Assembly: GCF_004349195.1 (NCBI RefSeq)
Contig: NZ_SMLG01000006.1
Span: 124,001-188,000 of the forward strand
Length of the DNA: 64,000 bases
Reading direction: 5' to 3'
Origin: Flavobacterium rhamnosiphilum
GTDB lineage: Bacteria > Bacteroidota > Bacteroidia > Flavobacteriales > Flavobacteriaceae
A model generated the notes under the pieces. That model saw nothing but the letters and a program-made list of their open reading frames with translations. It was not told where the DNA came from and ran no database searches. Each line of letters opens with the position of its first letter. Positions within the stretch are counted from its first letter, which is position 1. Below, piece after piece: positions 46,795 to 53,528 of this stretch. The position numbers were made by a program, and so were the translations under genes.

Positions 46795-46830
46795 AAAAAA
46801 AATCCCCAACTACTTAAGTAATTGAGGATT
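46795..46830 (-). terminator. Terminator of the nucleoid-associated protein gene
   Basis: On the minus strand AATCCTCAATTACTT pairs, with two G-T pairs, to AAGTAGTTGGGGATT and is followed by a T run (As at 46795-46802 on +). It lies about 28 bases after the stop. Confidence 0.8.
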
Positions 46831-46857
46831 GAATATTTAGAAGTATAAGAACTGTAA

Positions 46858-47916
46858 CTAGCTTTTCTCTTCTTTATTGAAATAAACTAAGTAGTAATAC
46901 ATTTGTTTTTCTTCGTCCCAACCTTTCTCAACAAATTTCTCCGCACTTTCAGGATTGATGAAATCCATTTTTATTTGGATGTGTGTATCCAAATTGATTA
47001 CGTTTTTGATTGATTTTCTCGCATCAGAAACCGCAGCATTAGCAATAGGGAAGGATGTTACATCTTCAATACTGTATTTTTCTCCTTTATCAATTTTATA
47101 GTTCTTGAATTCCGGAATTAAGTCTGGATTATCCAATACTTCATTTAGGAAATTAGTTTCTTCGAACTGATCGTTTTTTGCAAAATAGTTCACAGAACGG
47201 TTCATGAACATCACTTCTTCTTTTTTGTCTTCCGCAGGAAAAACAACGTCTTTAGCGAAGTTCTGACAGAATTTTAAATACTTTTTAGTGATAAAGTTTT
47301 CATCCTCAAAAGCATCAACAGATAAGAAATGTTCTAACCAATATCTGGCATCATAACGGTTGCTGTCTACAGTCAGGATTTTGTAACCTTCTTCTTTTTT
47401 ATAGTTGAAGATCAAACAACCTTTGTCTAATTTATTTAGACTTACACCTTGTTGTAAAATCATTTCTAAATGCGTTTCTTTTTCTTCAAATTGCAAAAAG
47501 TCTGCTTGTATTTCACTTTTGAAAATTCCTATCGCATCCACGACATTATTATCAATACTTACGTTTGTTAAATAGGTAACGTATACTTCACCATTCTTGA
47601 TGTGTGGATGATTGGATTGCTCAAATAAATGCTGTGTTATTTTTTTAGAAGTTTCGTGAATATTACTTGGATTCTCAAAAATCTCTGTCGCGTATTTGAA
47701 CATATCGTTGTAATCCAAATCGATTTCATGTGCAAACTGAAAATAGTTTTCTTCTTTTTCTCTAAATGGTTTAAAGAAAAATTCTTTCATCAAAGGCACA
47801 ATCTCATCATTCAGATTAAAAGGTTGCTCCGATAAAAAAATAGCCTCGTTTCTACTTTTATTACCAACTCTGTGAATTGATAAATTTTCGATGTGTGTAT
47901 TATATAAATTGATCAT
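46858..47916 (-). CDS. Nucleoid-associated protein (YejK/NdpA family)
   Basis: About 352 residues from the ATG at 47916. The frame is open for 15 more codons to 47961, but that extension is hydrophobic and odd, and the inner start gives the family-like MINLYNTHIENLSIHRVG. The sequence shows the 37-kDa nucleoid-associated protein pattern: an N-terminal domain with NNVVDAIGIFKSE and HLEMILQQGVSLNKLDKGCLIFN, then the ARYWLEHFLSVDAFEDENF segment. Family members bind the nucleoid; their molecular function is poorly known. It is monocistronic, with a hairpin upstream and a terminator downstream. Confidence 0.88.
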   Translation of the reverse strand: MINLYNTHIENLSIHRVGNKSRNEAIFLSEQPFNLNDEIVPLMKEFFFKPFREKEENYFQFAHEIDLDYNDMFKYATEIFENPSNIHETSKKITQHLFEQSNHPHIKNGEVYVTYLTNVSIDNNVVDAIGIFKSEIQADFLQFEEKETHLEMILQQGVSLNKLDKGCLIFNYKKEEGYKILTVDSNRYDARYWLEHFLSVDAFEDENFITKKYLKFCQNFAKDVVFPAEDKKEEVMFMNRSVNYFAKNDQFEETNFLNEVLDNPDLIPEFKNYKIDKGEKYSIEDVTSFPIANAAVSDARKSIKNVINLDTHIQIKMDFINPESAEKFVEKGWDEEKQMYYYLVYFNKEEKS

Positions 47917-47935
47917 GTTTTTTATTTTTTTAGAT

Positions 47936-47986
47936 AAAAGAACCAAGATGAAAGACAGCAAAAAGGTCTTTTATCTTGGCTCTTGA
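47936..47986 (-). terminator. Hairpin between the pRiA4b-like and nucleoid-associated genes
   Basis: AAGAACCAAGATGAAAGAC (47938-47956) pairs with GTCTTTTATCTTGGCTCTT (47966-47984) with two mismatches. Read on the minus strand it ends TTCTTTTATC. It probably terminates the upstream gene; it sits only about 20 bases from the next start codon. Confidence 0.6.
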
Positions 47987-48005
47987 TTCTTAATTGTATA
48001 ATGCT

Positions 48006-48545
48006 TTAATTCCAGTTCTCCTCAAACCCGTAGTCTTCAAAACTATCATCGCCTTCAAACATGTCTAAATCATCTTCGTCTAGTCCATCTTCAAATTCAT
48101 TATTGTAGTCATCGGCATTATCTGATTCAAAGTTTTTTTCCATGGCTTCATCAGGCATTTCACCGTGAGAAAAAATGGTTTCTGGATACGTATTTCCAGC
48201 AAGTTGATCTTCTACAGCAGCCAACTCTACAAGGAAAGTCCACATGTTGATGAAATCATAAACATAGAGGATTTTAGTGTTTTCCTTATCTAAAATATCT
48301 GATAATTGGTAATCGCTCATGATTTTTTGCTCACCTGGAACATCACCGGTATCAAAAAGAGAGATTTCATCTTCCTGATTCCAAGTTTCATCGCAAGTAT
48401 AAAATGAAGCCACTTCCATTCCGTCAAATCCGAAGGAATTGAAAATAGCATTGTGCAAATCTTCTAAAGTATCGTCTTCAAGTATTGCAATGTCTCTAAA
48501 AACATCTTCTTCCGCGTCTAGAATCACTCTAAATTTATAAACCAT
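48006..48545 (-). CDS. pRiA4b ORF-3-like / IS1096 passenger TnpR-like protein
   Basis: 179 residues. Residues about 1-125 fit the plasmid pRiA4b ORF-3 family (YKFRVILDAEEDVFRDIAI, TLEDLHNAIFNSFGFDG, SFYTCDETW, KILYVYDF). Despite the name, the family is usually chromosomal and not itself a recombinase. The tail (about 130-179) is extremely acidic (EDGLDEDDLDMFEGDDSFED). No transposase or inverted repeats surround it, so there is no sign that it belongs to a mobile element. Function unknown. Confidence 0.78.
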   Translation of the reverse strand: MVYKFRVILDAEEDVFRDIAILEDDTLEDLHNAIFNSFGFDGMEVASFYTCDETWNQEDEISLFDTGDVPGEQKIMSDYQLSDILDKENTKILYVYDFINMWTFLVELAAVEDQLAGNTYPETIFSHGEMPDEAMEKNFESDNADDYNNEFEDGLDEDDLDMFEGDDSFEDYGFEENWN

Positions 48546-48748
48546 AATCTTTGTTTTTATTGAAAGCTCAAAGGTAAAATTTAATTTTTAGATTTAGATT
48601 TCAGATTTTCGATTTGTTGATAAGATTTTTGTGTATGCATTCATTTAAGAATGGTGGTAATTGGAAGTTCACCCAAGTCGGGAAGTTAAATTAAAATGGT
48701 ATTCGCAAATTAGAATTTTCATTCGAAGAATACCATTTTCATTGTTTT

Positions 48749-49357
48749 TTACTCGTCAGTTTTATTTTTGAAGATGGTAACGACTCTTTTTCTGAATTGA
48801 TGGTATTTTTTATGATTTGGATATAGTCTGCTGTGGGCCATGTTGTTAAAAACCAAAGCGACGACAAGCAAAATAAGTACACCGCTCAAAACAGGAGAAA
48901 GTACATACCAATAGCCAAGATTTTTAATTTTTTCAGAACCAGCTATTGCAATCAAAGCGGTTGCTCCGCCTGGAGGGTGCAATGTTTTAGTCATTTGCAT
49001 CAAAACAATAGAGGAAGAAACAGCAAGCGGAGCGGTTATCCAAAGTATATCTGGAACGAATTTATATACCGTAACACCAATAATTGCAGAAATCAAGTGC
49101 CCTCCAATAAGGTTTCTCGGTTGTGCTAATGGACTTTGAATTACGCCATAGACCAAGACACTTGATGCACCGAATGAACCAATTAAGTAAACCACATCCG
49201 AATGTGGTAATGTTTGAGATTGTAAATAGGCAATTATGCCAATGCCAATGAATGAACCCAAAAAAGCCCAAAAATGTTCTTTAAAATCGATTAAAGTTTC
49301 TTTGTACAGAATGTATTTAGTTTTGCGATAATTTCTTTTTATTTTTTGAACAGGCAT
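48749..49357 (-). CDS. HPP-family integral membrane protein
   Basis: 202 residues with about four to five membrane segments and the family motif HPPGGATALIAI (from His127). The N-terminus is basic and cytoplasmic. HPP proteins of plants and cyanobacteria are linked to nitrite transport; the bacterial function is not settled. The gene begins 6 bases after the stop of the ClC channel gene, so the two are co-transcribed and perhaps functionally linked. There is no CBS domain, although many relatives carry one. Confidence 0.85.
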   Translation of the reverse strand: MPVQKIKRNYRKTKYILYKETLIDFKEHFWAFLGSFIGIGIIAYLQSQTLPHSDVVYLIGSFGASSVLVYGVIQSPLAQPRNLIGGHLISAIIGVTVYKFVPDILWITAPLAVSSSIVLMQMTKTLHPPGGATALIAIAGSEKIKNLGYWYVLSPVLSGVLILLVVALVFNNMAHSRLYPNHKKYHQFRKRVVTIFKNKTDE

Positions 49358-49363
49358 AGGCAG

Positions 49364-50644
49364 TTACTTTATTAAACTTGGTGAATAGGAGTAAACAGTG
49401 AAAGGATAAATCATTTTCGCCGTATATTTTGAAATCAGGCAAACAACCAGAATTGGAAGAAATAAAGTATAATCATTGGTTAAACCACAAACTAAGAATA
49501 TGGCAGTAAAAGGCGCATGGATACTGGCACTCAAAACGGCAGCCATTCCTATTATCATGAAATTTATTGGGATTACATCAGCATTAAGGTATGTGTTTAA
49601 GAGTAAAGCAAGGAGTAATCCTAAAAAAGCACCGATAAAAAGGCTTGGTGCAAAAACACCACCATCTCCACCAGAAGCAAGAGTGGCCGAAGCAACAATG
49701 GGTTTCAAAAGTAAAATTCCAATAAAGGTTAGTGCTAACGAAAGTGAAAGTACCATTTCATTTGGATTAATGAAAATAGTTTTGATGGCATGATATCCTT
49801 CGCCATAAAGTTGTGGGAAAACAAAAAGAGAAATACTCAGAATCAAAGATCCGATGATGATTTTGAAATAAGGGACTTTTATTTTTGAAAATTGTTCTTT
49901 AAAAAATAATACACAACGGGTTAAATAAACGGAATGTATTCCTGCTATAATCCCTAAAAGTATAAAGTAGGGAATAGCTCTTAAATGCCAAGTCGTACTA
50001 TTTACTGCAAACAAAGGTTTTTCATCCAATAAATAAAGGAGTCCAAAAGCGATCGAAACGGCTATAAGGTTTGTTAGTACAAACGCCCGGGTTACTTTTT
50101 TTGAGATTACTTCGAGTGAAAATAAAATTCCGGCAATTGGACTGCTGAATAATGCCGTAATTCCTGCTGCAACTCCTGCACAGATTAATTCTGTTTTGTA
50201 TTGTCTAAAAACATTTTGTTTCCTTTGCGCAACAGAACCAATAGTTGCCGAAGCGACAACTGTCGAAACTTCTATTCCAGTAGAACCACCAAAAACTACG
50301 GTCAATAAGCCGTTAATGAAGTGTGAAGAAATCTTGTAACTGGGTAGATTTTTTGAATTTGAATTGGTACTTTCAAAGATTTCTTTTATCCCTTTGTTTT
50401 CTTTTTTCTTGAATACATATTCCCGAAGAAAAAAAATAATTGACAATCCAAAAACTGGAAAAACAACAAAGAATATTGGATTTACAATCGTTTGGTGAAA
50501 AAAGATTTCTTCATAATATTCCGTTGCGTTTTTTAAAATAACACCTAAAAAAGCAGAAAGAAAACCAATTAGAATGGATACAATAACTAGTTTTTGGAGT
50601 TTAATGAAGTGATAGTTTTTTTTAATTTGTGTGGTATTGTTCAT
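49364..50644 (-). CDS. ClC-family chloride channel/transporter
   Basis: 426-residue membrane protein of the ClC family with about ten or more membrane segments. The gating-glutamate segment reads GGSTGIEVS (Glu125), where the family usually has GREGP, so the flanking residues differ but the Glu is kept. The GxFxP motif is present as GGDGGVFAPSLFIGAF. There are no CBS domains at the C-terminus. It is the first gene of a tight two-gene unit with the HPP protein. Whether it is a channel or a Cl-/H+ exchanger cannot be read here. Confidence 0.88.
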   Translation of the reverse strand: MNNTTQIKKNYHFIKLQKLVIVSILIGFLSAFLGVILKNATEYYEEIFFHQTIVNPIFFVVFPVFGLSIIFFLREYVFKKKENKGIKEIFESTNSNSKNLPSYKISSHFINGLLTVVFGGSTGIEVSTVVASATIGSVAQRKQNVFRQYKTELICAGVAAGITALFSSPIAGILFSLEVISKKVTRAFVLTNLIAVSIAFGLLYLLDEKPLFAVNSTTWHLRAIPYFILLGIIAGIHSVYLTRCVLFFKEQFSKIKVPYFKIIIGSLILSISLFVFPQLYGEGYHAIKTIFINPNEMVLSLSLALTFIGILLLKPIVASATLASGGDGGVFAPSLFIGAFLGLLLALLLNTYLNADVIPINFMIIGMAAVLSASIHAPFTAIFLVCGLTNDYTLFLPILVVCLISKYTAKMIYPFTVYSYSPSLIK

Positions 50645-50772
50645 TTGAAAAATTAATTGTCTGAATACTACAAATTTAAATAAACAAAATCAAACTAGAA
50701 TTGAAATATGAATTGGACTGTTTTCTTTTATGATTTCGGTAGTATTTTTACTTTTTTACAAGTGAAAACTGC

Positions 50773-51162
50773 TTATTTTTCATAAAACTCTATCGGTAGG
50801 TCATCTGGATCAGCAATAAAGAAAAACCGTTTTTTAGTGTATTCATCCACACGGATTTCTTCTGAATTGATATTTTGACGGACTAAAAAATCTCGCGTTT
50901 TTTGAATGTCATCCACTTCAAAAGCTAAATGGCGTAATCCTGCCGCTTCTGGTCTTGAAGGACGTTGCGGAGGATTTGGAAATGAAAAAAGTTCGACTAC
51001 GTAATTTCCATTTAAGGCTAAATCAAGTTTATACGATTGCCTTTCTTCGCGGTAAATTTCCTGAATAATTGTTAGCCCTAAAACGGTTGTGTAGAACGTT
51101 TTCGATTTCTGATAATCAGAACAAATAATGGCGATATGGTGGATTTTATTGAGTTGTAGCAT
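50773..51162 (-). CDS. VOC-family (glyoxalase-like) protein
   Basis: 129-residue paired beta-alpha-beta-beta-beta protein of the vicinal oxygen chelate superfamily, YaeR-like subgroup. Metal-ligand candidates are His8/His9 in NKIHHIAI, Glu in NYVVELFSF, His in LRHLAFEV, and Glu in DLPIEFYE, in the usual order. It starts one base after the stop of the upstream small gene, so the two form an operon. A role in aldehyde detoxification or isomerisation is the family default; the substrate is not known. Confidence 0.88.
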   Translation of the reverse strand: MLQLNKIHHIAIICSDYQKSKTFYTTVLGLTIIQEIYREERQSYKLDLALNGNYVVELFSFPNPPQRPSRPEAAGLRHLAFEVDDIQKTRDFLVRQNINSEEIRVDEYTKKRFFFIADPDDLPIEFYEK

Positions 51163-51163
51163 G

Positions 51164-51424
51164 TTATTTTAAATAAGTCATTCCAGGAAGATTTGCATTG
51201 GCATCTTGAATCAAAGCATCTGAATGAAGTTTATGGATCAACGCTTTGGTTTCATCAATATCATTTATTCGGAAAAGAAACAGCACTTCATTTTCATCAT
51301 CGGCATTTTGCCAAAGATGCTCCAGAAACATATTGTTTTCGGCATGAAAGGCTTTGTCTTTTTCTAAAATTTCCCTAATGATTGCAATAGGAACATTCTT
51401 AAGTTTTGCTAATAGATGTGGCAT
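51164..51424 (-). CDS. Small hypothetical protein upstream of VOC gene
   Basis: 86 residues, no signal or membrane segment. The sequence has a helix-strand pattern (LKNVPIAIIREILEKDKAFHAENNMFLEHLW, NEVLFLFRINDIDETKALIHKLHSDAL) that could be a small ferredoxin-like fold. I do not recognise the family. Tight spacing to the VOC gene (one base) argues that it is real and co-translated. Function unknown. Confidence 0.6.
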   Translation of the reverse strand: MPHLLAKLKNVPIAIIREILEKDKAFHAENNMFLEHLWQNADDENEVLFLFRINDIDETKALIHKLHSDALIQDANANLPGMTYLK

Positions 51425-51452
51425 TATTTTTTGAATTAATAAGGTGTAAAAT

Positions 51453-51486
51453 GAACAAAGCCTAATCGATTGATTAGGCTTTAGTT
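51453..51486 (-). terminator. Hairpin after the small secreted helical protein gene
   Basis: AAAGCCTAATC (51457-51467) pairs perfectly with GATTAGGCTTT (51472-51482). On the minus strand the T-rich stretch after the stem is modest; on the plus strand it is stronger. It lies just below the stop at 51489. Confidence 0.6.
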
Positions 51487-51488
51487 TT

Positions 51489-51884
51489 TTATTTTTTTGC
51501 GTCGGAACAAAGTCCTACAATCTCATGGAAAGTGTCGTGTAAATCAGTGATTGATTTCAAAATTGCGGCATCAGATCCATTTGAAGTGACTAATTTATGT
51601 AGCGCTTTGCTTTTTAACTGTAATCGTTCTGCCGATGCTAATATTGCATTTGTTTTAAATTCTGCAGGAATATCAGACTTTAATAGCATTGCTGCTTTTT
51701 TCATCATTTCTTCTGAACGCGCTTTTATTGGTGCAAAATTTCCTTCTTCAGCCGGATGAAATGTTTGGGACATTACTTCGTGAAATTCTTTTATGGCTGG
51801 CCATTTATCAAAAGTGGATTGAGCCGAAACGGAGTTTGCAACAACAATTAGTACCAAAACTAGAAATGCTTTAAGATGTTTCAT
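51489..51884 (-). CDS. Small secreted helical protein of unknown function
   Basis: 131 residues with a clear signal peptide (cleavage after SAQ near residue 22). The mature protein is helical and contains FHEVMSQTFHPAEEG (His residues spaced for metal or heme contact), a Lys/Met-rich helix (EEMMKKAAMLLKSD), a later HKL and HDTFHEIVGLCSD with a lone Cys. The pattern resembles small periplasmic four-helix proteins of cytochrome c' or metal-binding type, but no CxxCH heme motif is present. It is monocistronic, with a hairpin downstream. Confidence 0.65.
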   Translation of the reverse strand: MKHLKAFLVLVLIVVANSVSAQSTFDKWPAIKEFHEVMSQTFHPAEEGNFAPIKARSEEMMKKAAMLLKSDIPAEFKTNAILASAERLQLKSKALHKLVTSNGSDAAILKSITDLHDTFHEIVGLCSDAKK

Positions 51885-51960
51885 AATTATTTATTTGTTT
51901 TTAAAGGTTCTAACAAATATAGGAAATTTTAGTTTTGAGGAGTTATAATTCGGATATTCA

Positions 51961-52518
51961 TTAAACATTCAATTTCCGAATCACTTTTGCCGGATTTCCA
52001 ACTGCCAAAGAATTGTCGGGAATGTCTTTTGTAACTACTGAACCAGCACCAATTACACAACCATTTCCTATGGTAATACCCGGGCAAATAACTGAGTTTC
52101 CCCCAATCCAGCAATCATCACCGATGGTTATTGGAAGTGCACTTTCCAGCGTTTTTCTAAGCTCAGCATCCAGCGGATGTGTGGCGGTGTACAATTGAAC
52201 TCCCGGAGCAAAAAACACATTAGAGCCAATAGTTACTTTGGCACAGTCCAAAACAACACAGTTTACATTAAAATAAACATTTTCTCCACAACTGATATTG
52301 TATCCGTAATCGCAAAAAAATGGAGGTTCAATATAAAGATTTGCTCCGGCATTAGGGATTAATTCTTTTAGTATTTCTCGCGCTTTCTTGGTTATTCTAT
52401 ATTCAACAACATTTAATCGGTGGAGCAAATTTTTAGATTTTCGTCTGTCTTTTACTAAAACAGAATCGCCTGCCAAATAATATTCTCCAGCTATCATTTT
52501 TTCTTTTTCGGTTTTCAT
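51961..52518 (-). CDS. Sugar O-acetyltransferase (maltose/galactoside type)
   Basis: 185-residue left-handed beta-helix acetyltransferase. The N-terminal cap (EKMIAGEYYLAGD) matches the Maa/LacA mac domain. Hexapeptide repeats run from about residue 70 to the end (VTIGSNVFFAPGVQL, IGDDCWIGGNSVICPGITIGNGCVIGAGSVVTKDIPDN). The catalytic His is in ATHPLDAE. It transfers acetyl from acetyl-CoA to a sugar hydroxyl. It is the last gene of a three-gene minus-strand unit with YjbR- and YciI-like genes (gaps of 18 and 4 bases). Confidence 0.9.
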   Translation of the reverse strand: MKTEKEKMIAGEYYLAGDSVLVKDRRKSKNLLHRLNVVEYRITKKAREILKELIPNAGANLYIEPPFFCDYGYNISCGENVYFNVNCVVLDCAKVTIGSNVFFAPGVQLYTATHPLDAELRKTLESALPITIGDDCWIGGNSVICPGITIGNGCVIGAGSVVTKDIPDNSLAVGNPAKVIRKLNV

Positions 52519-52536
52519 AGTTTGATTTTTTGACTT

Positions 52537-52887
52537 TTAGATAAAGTCAAGTTGCTTTTTTATTTTGACAGAAAGTTTGTCTCTAACTAAAGAATAGGAT
52601 TGTTCAATGTAAAACTGCCATTCTTTTTTTGTCATTTGATTAATGTCGTTAATCATAACCCATTTGTAACGAGCTGTGTAAGGTGCGGGCTTAAAACCTT
52701 CTCGACTGCTGATTTCTTCAAACTCTTCATCCAAAACTTTAAAAGCCGCTGAAGTAGGAGATTGGTCTAAACCAATAACCAAAAACATTTTTTCGCCTAT
52801 GCAAAAACACAAATCATTTCCCCATTTAATATTTTCGGTTACAGCTGCATTTGATTTACAAATAACCTGTAATTCTTCAATATTCAT
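52537..52887 (-). CDS. MmcQ/YjbR-family protein
   Basis: 116 residues with the CyaY-like fold pattern of the YjbR family: an N-terminal helix (MNIEELQVICKS), the TENIKWGNDLCFCIGEKMFLVIGL strands, and the late KWVMINDI..MTKKEWQFYIEQSYSLVRDKL segment. DNA binding is proposed for the family but not proven. It sits between a YciI-like and an acetyltransferase gene with very short gaps, so it is co-transcribed. Confidence 0.88.
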   Translation of the reverse strand: MNIEELQVICKSNAAVTENIKWGNDLCFCIGEKMFLVIGLDQSPTSAAFKVLDEEFEEISSREGFKPAPYTARYKWVMINDINQMTKKEWQFYIEQSYSLVRDKLSVKIKKQLDFI

Positions 52888-52891
52888 GAAA

Positions 52892-53350
52892 TTAGATTTT
52901 AGTTTTGGCTATTTTATCATGAATTTTTAGTGTTTCCTGCAATCCCGCACTTCCGTACCAAAGCGTCAGTTCAGCTTCAAGCAGATTCGATTGTACCGCA
53001 GGATCTGTTGCTACAAAGGCTTTAGCTTCTTCAATACTGGCGCCATTAAAAATATAAATGCCTCTATAATTTCTTTCGTTTTTCATGAAAGGACCCGCCA
53101 CAACCAGTTTTCCTTCTAGCGCTAATCGATTAATATTAGCCATATGGCCTTCAAATAATTTTTGAGTTTGTTCTTTTGTGGCTGTCGTGTTGCTTCCCGT
53201 TTTTAACAAGCAAAAAACATATTTCTTCATGCCATATTCGTCGGCATTTAAAGATTTTGCCAGTTTTTCGTCATATGTTGGGGGAGTTTCTTGAGCAAAT
53301 ACTGCAGTGCTGAAAGAGAACAGTAAAAGTAAAAAGAGTAATTTTTTCAT
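52892..53350 (-). CDS. Exported YciI-family protein
   Basis: 152 residues. A signal peptide (cleavage after FAQ near residue 20) precedes a YCII-like ferredoxin-fold domain (about 40-130; YVFCLLKTGSN, LFEGHMANINRLALEGKLVVAGPF, YRGIYIFNGASIEEAKAFVATDPAVQSN). His and Asp are kept in the family positions (GHM, TDPAV). Export is unusual for this mostly cytoplasmic family but recurrent in Bacteroidota (recollection). It is the first gene of the three-gene unit; the enzyme role is unknown. Confidence 0.85.
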   Translation of the reverse strand: MKKLLFLLLLFSFSTAVFAQETPPTYDEKLAKSLNADEYGMKKYVFCLLKTGSNTTATKEQTQKLFEGHMANINRLALEGKLVVAGPFMKNERNYRGIYIFNGASIEEAKAFVATDPAVQSNLLEAELTLWYGSAGLQETLKIHDKIAKTKI

Positions 53351-53432
53351 TTTTCAGAATTTGATTGTACACAAATTTAAGGTTTTCATCATAAAATAAA
53401 AAATACGTGATTTCAAATCCGAAATTTATTTA

Positions 53433-53513
53433 CTAAAACAACTCATCCTGTAATTTCAACAGTTCAGTAATAACTTTTTCCAGTTCTGATTTTTCCAATA
53501 GATATTTGCGGTA
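53433..53513 (-). pseudogene. Possible 3' remnant of a coding region
   Basis: Read on the minus strand this stretch gives a helical, coding-like segment (RKYLLEKSELEKVITELLKL, then a few residues and a stop). It has no start codon, with a stop just upstream in frame. It could be the decayed C-terminus of a lost gene or chance. It lies in the gap between the YciI-like and TonB receptor genes. Confidence 0.25.
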
Positions 53514-53528
53514 TCAAAATCAAATATC

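Noticed and set aside
47917..47961. Upstream start for the nucleoid-associated protein
   Set aside because: The 15 extra residues are hydrophobic and unlike the family; the inner ATG gives the expected N-terminus and lies after a terminator-like hairpin.
48006..48545. Mobile element because of the IS1096 passenger/TnpR-like family name
   Set aside because: No transposase, recombinase or terminal repeats surround the gene; the family name is historical.
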